Shown: in pieces, positions 61,261 through 64,000 of the stretch
Layout of the letters: the number at the start of each line of letters is the position of its first letter
Numbering within the stretch: the first letter of the stretch is position 1
DNA from: Phanerodontia chrysosporium
Taxonomy: Eukaryota > Basidiomycota > Agaricomycetes > Polyporales > Phanerochaetaceae
Direction of reading: 5' to 3'
NCBI GenBank assembly: GCA_001910725.1
Contig: MJGA01000008.1
Span: 248,001 to 312,000, forward strand
DNA: 64,000 bases
Notes under the pieces: model-generated
Databases searched by the model: none
What the model saw: the letters and a program-made list of their open reading frames with translations, nothing else
What the model was told of the DNA's origin: nothing
Translations under genes and position numbers: made by a program

Positions 61261-64000
61261 CTAGTGATCTACCATGGTCGAGAGGATGCTCCTCAGCACG
61301 GCCGGTATGTCTGCGGTATTTCCCACTCGGAACCCGCGTCCCGGTAGATATTTTGGTACCCTGTTCCGATAATGCTGAGCGGTGATCGTCACGAAGTCGC
61401 ACAGTAAGCACCCACCAAGCCGCCTCCGCACCTTCGCCTATGCATATCAGAGCCGTCTTGACCTTGGGCTGCCGGTACATCACCCGCTTCAGGTCCTCCG
61501 CCGTGATTCCGTACCGCCCAAAGTTAGCGTCGGTGATTGCTATCACGAACCATTCATCTGGCAGAGGGGAGTAAAATCTGTGAGCAGCACAAGTGCATGC
61601 TCAGGCACCGGACGTACCCGCATCGAACTTCGCGACTTCGTTCACGGATTTCTCAATAGCTTCCACTGAGGAAGCAGACAAACGTGAGAAGGCGGGAGAC
61701 GAACAGAGTAAGAACGCGAACCGGTGTAGTCACCAGCAAAAGAGTACTGTGTGGTGAGGTCCATCTTTTGCACCACTTTCCATCTATCAACAACCTCTGT
61801 CGGCGGCGATCCCGCGGCTACCAACGGAACTTCTGCGGTGTCTCCGCAATGTCCGACAATCTGGTCCGGCGTATGAATCCCAGGTAGGTTCAGTAGGTAA
61901 AGGCACCACTCACGTCCCAAACGTACTTGTCCGGCCGGGAGAGGCGATTGAACGTCTCCATGAGCATCACAGCTGTCTCGAAGCTCCTTTGCAGCCTCCC
62001 GTCGTACTGGAACCGGTACATAGAGGCGCTGATATCGAATAGGAATCTGATTCGTTTCGGCCTGTGGGGAGGAAGAGTATTCTCAATTAATTATACGGAT
62101 GGCACTATCGGTGAATCTCACGCACTTGAGTTGAGGCCGACCCATCTCGGGCTTAGCCGTACCGCGTCGTTTATAAACAGTAGCTTCACCGGTAAGGCCC
62201 TCTGTCAAACGACTATCGTCTAGCTCTCCATCTGTCTGCCGCTTGACCCACACACGTTCTTCCTCCTTAGCGGATAGATCTATCGAGGATGTCAGGACGC
62301 AATTACCCTCATGATCACTGGTCGCGCTCACGTTCGAGTAAGTCGAACAGCTGCGCGATGTGCCCCTGGACAGCTTCCAGGAGCACACCATAGCCGCGAG
62401 CTTCTGCACTGGACATATTGAGTTCTTCCAGACGTCGCTTGAGCTCTTCGCGTGCCATTTCTCGTGCTTTTTCTTTGATATGATCTGGCACCTGTTTCTT
62501 CAGCGAGTCTGAGACCTTCGAGTCGAAGTGAGCATCCCGCTGACATCGCAGAAAGATGTATCCTCACCTGCTTGATATCATGCCCTTTGTAGAGACGCAT
62601 ATACCCTCCGCGCCCACCCATACCAGCTGTATCGCGTCCGCCCGTCTAAGGAACATGATCAACGACACTATACACAAAATCCATGTTAACACTCACGCCA
62701 CCAGCCCATGTGTTCCCGCCAGAATGCGGCGCGTTTTTCGGATCTTCCTTTCCAAACTTCGGGGCGGAAAGGTCTGTCTTCTTGGGCTCGTAGACCATGT
62801 CAACGACCTTCTTGCGAGAGGTTTCACGAGCTGCGTCGATACCTAACCGCTTCACTGCAAGACTGTCCCGAGATTATTATCTTCCTGGTGTGCTAGAGAG
62901 GTAAACATACCCATGATGGTCCAGAATCTCAGCAAGTTTCTCGATAGTTTCCTTGCGATACACATCGAAGTCGAAGATATTCCGTAAAGCGTCATCGAGA
63001 GTATCCTCCGGATACGCTTGCATGTGCTTGACTAGGTTGATTAACTCTGTAGCGCAATGCTGAGTGCGTGTCCTCAAAGGAGACAGATGGAAGAGCACCT
63101 CTCAGAGAGTACGGGTAGGTGAGAGCTCCGGAATCGTAGGCATGTCGAAGGTCTTGGAAGGCAGCAACAAGACGCAGGATCATGTCTTCGCTCAGCTCGG
63201 GAGCCAGCTGAGACAAAAGCCGCCTTTCGCTTGCCATGTCAGGGTTGGTGACAGAATGACAGCTGAAGTTGTCGCCAAGGACCTGCAGGAAGTGGTTCCC
63301 TAGGAAAGCTGGAATTTGGGTGAGAGCAAGTAACGACAGAAGAGTACAGTCGGCTCACGATAGCCTGGCCTATTCGCAAGAAGAATGAGGCGGAAGTTCG
63401 GATGGACGACGACGTCAGAGTCTCGCTCGCGTTGTCGACGAACTCTGCGTCCATCCGCAAGAGTCAGTTCGCCATGTCCAGCTAAGCTCCTGAAAATAGC
63501 GACGACATGCTCTGCCGCTTTGTCGGCTTCGTCGATAATGATGACTCGGCCGTGCTTGATAGCACGTAGCAGGGGCGAATCGGAATGCTTCAGTACCCCG
63601 TTTTCGAGCGAAGTGTGGAACATCAACTGGTTGACCGTGGTGTCGCGATGAAGCTGAATGTATTCTCGAGGACGATGCAGCAGCTGGTAAACATGTCTGT
63701 TAGGACGGTTCCACGGTGTATAAGGGAACTTTACCTGACAAACACTGGAATTGTAACCGTCAGTACCAGATGCAGTTTGACAGGCATATGCAGGCTTACC
63801 GATCGACGACTTTGTTCTTTCCGACTCCCTAAAACGTATGTCAATTATAGGGTTCAGGCGGGTCAGCGCATGCTTACCTGATTTCCGAGAAGGACAAGGT
63901 GCTCTCCCAAACGCTCGAAGTCAACCGCCAGATCCCGCATTAGGGCGGTCTGCAAGCTATTGTCGTAGAAGTGCTCCATGTGCGGCACATGCGATGCAAC
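61261..64000 (-). CDS. VWA8: VWA8-type AAA+ ATPase with von Willebrand A domain (5' end outside window)
   Basis: This is the C-terminal part of a large dynein-related AAA+ protein. Going from the window edge, DLAVDFERLGEHLVLLGNQ plus GVGKNKVVDR form a Walker A loop of the VWA8 type (asparagine after the lysine), YIQLHRDTTVNQLM follows, and RVIIIDEADKA is Walker B. Then come HPNFRLILLANRPG, MILRLVAAFQDLRHAYDSGA with TYPYSLRE, NLVKHMQAYPEDTLDDALRN with IFDFD, and a glycine-rich GGMGGRGGYMRLYKGHDI segment. The C-terminal VWA domain carries the MIDAS DISAS and the GDTAEVPLV, ITDANFGRYGITAEDLKRVM and KVKTALICIGEG segments, ending VGNTADIPAVLRSILSTMVD. VWA8 is a mitochondrial-matrix ATPase in animals. 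Many short introns interrupt it. The N-terminus, including any presequence, lies beyond 64000. Confidence 0.9.

Overview
The window looks like nuclear DNA of a filamentous basidiomycete, most likely an Agaricomycete. Genes are dense, on both strands, and broken by many 45-70 bp GT-AG introns, often with GTGCGT or GTGAGT donors. The gene content fits: an intracellular GH1 beta-glucosidase of the type known from white-rot fungi, an HNH_2 protein, an ERT1/AcuK-type regulator with a PAS region, a P450, and proteins resembling the Clp1 (clampless) family. Bacterial operon logic, CRISPR arrays, intact transposons, rRNA and confident tRNAs are absent. Layout: 1.8-13.3 kb is a carbon-metabolism block (acetyl-CoA synthetase +, Gfo/Idh/MocA oxidoreductase -, GH1 beta-glucosidase +, ERT1-like gluconeogenesis activator +). 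13.9-20 kb holds an HNH-nuclease protein (+), peroxin PEX3 (-), a 79-aa one-helix membrane protein (+) and Clp1-like protein 1 (-). 21.5-30.5 kb holds a 1013-aa SAP-domain protein (-), a weak small-gene candidate, Clp1-like protein 2 (+) and a FAD oxidoreductase (-). 30.7-37.1 kb is a divergent genome-stability pair, SLX1 (-) and TOF1/Timeless (+), sharing a 444 bp promoter with two MluI cell-cycle boxes. 37.9-48.5 kb holds a P450 (-), helicase DBP4 (+), serine palmitoyltransferase LCB1 (-) and a coiled-coil/disordered protein (+). 48.9-61 kb holds a broken third Clp1-like gene (-), a glutamine-synthetase-like enzyme (+), BTN1/CLN3 (-), a seven-helix membrane protein (+), retromer VPS26 (-) and an SDR (-). 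The right edge cuts into a VWA8-type AAA+ ATPase (-). Working together: acetyl-CoA synthetase, the ERT1-type activator and PEX3 suggest growth on acetate, fatty acids or other gluconeogenic carbon. SLX1 and TOF1 act at replication forks. CLN3, VPS26 and LCB1 serve endolysosomal and membrane-lipid functions. A caution runs through the annotation: about 25 apparent frameshifts break otherwise conserved genes. All of them behave as single missing bases, mostly in C or G runs, while other genes (GH1, DBP4, LCB1, HNH, VPS26) read cleanly. This looks like assembly error rather than mass pseudogenisation, so the broken genes are described here as probably functional. Exon coordinates were worked out by hand from splice signals and reading-frame phase.
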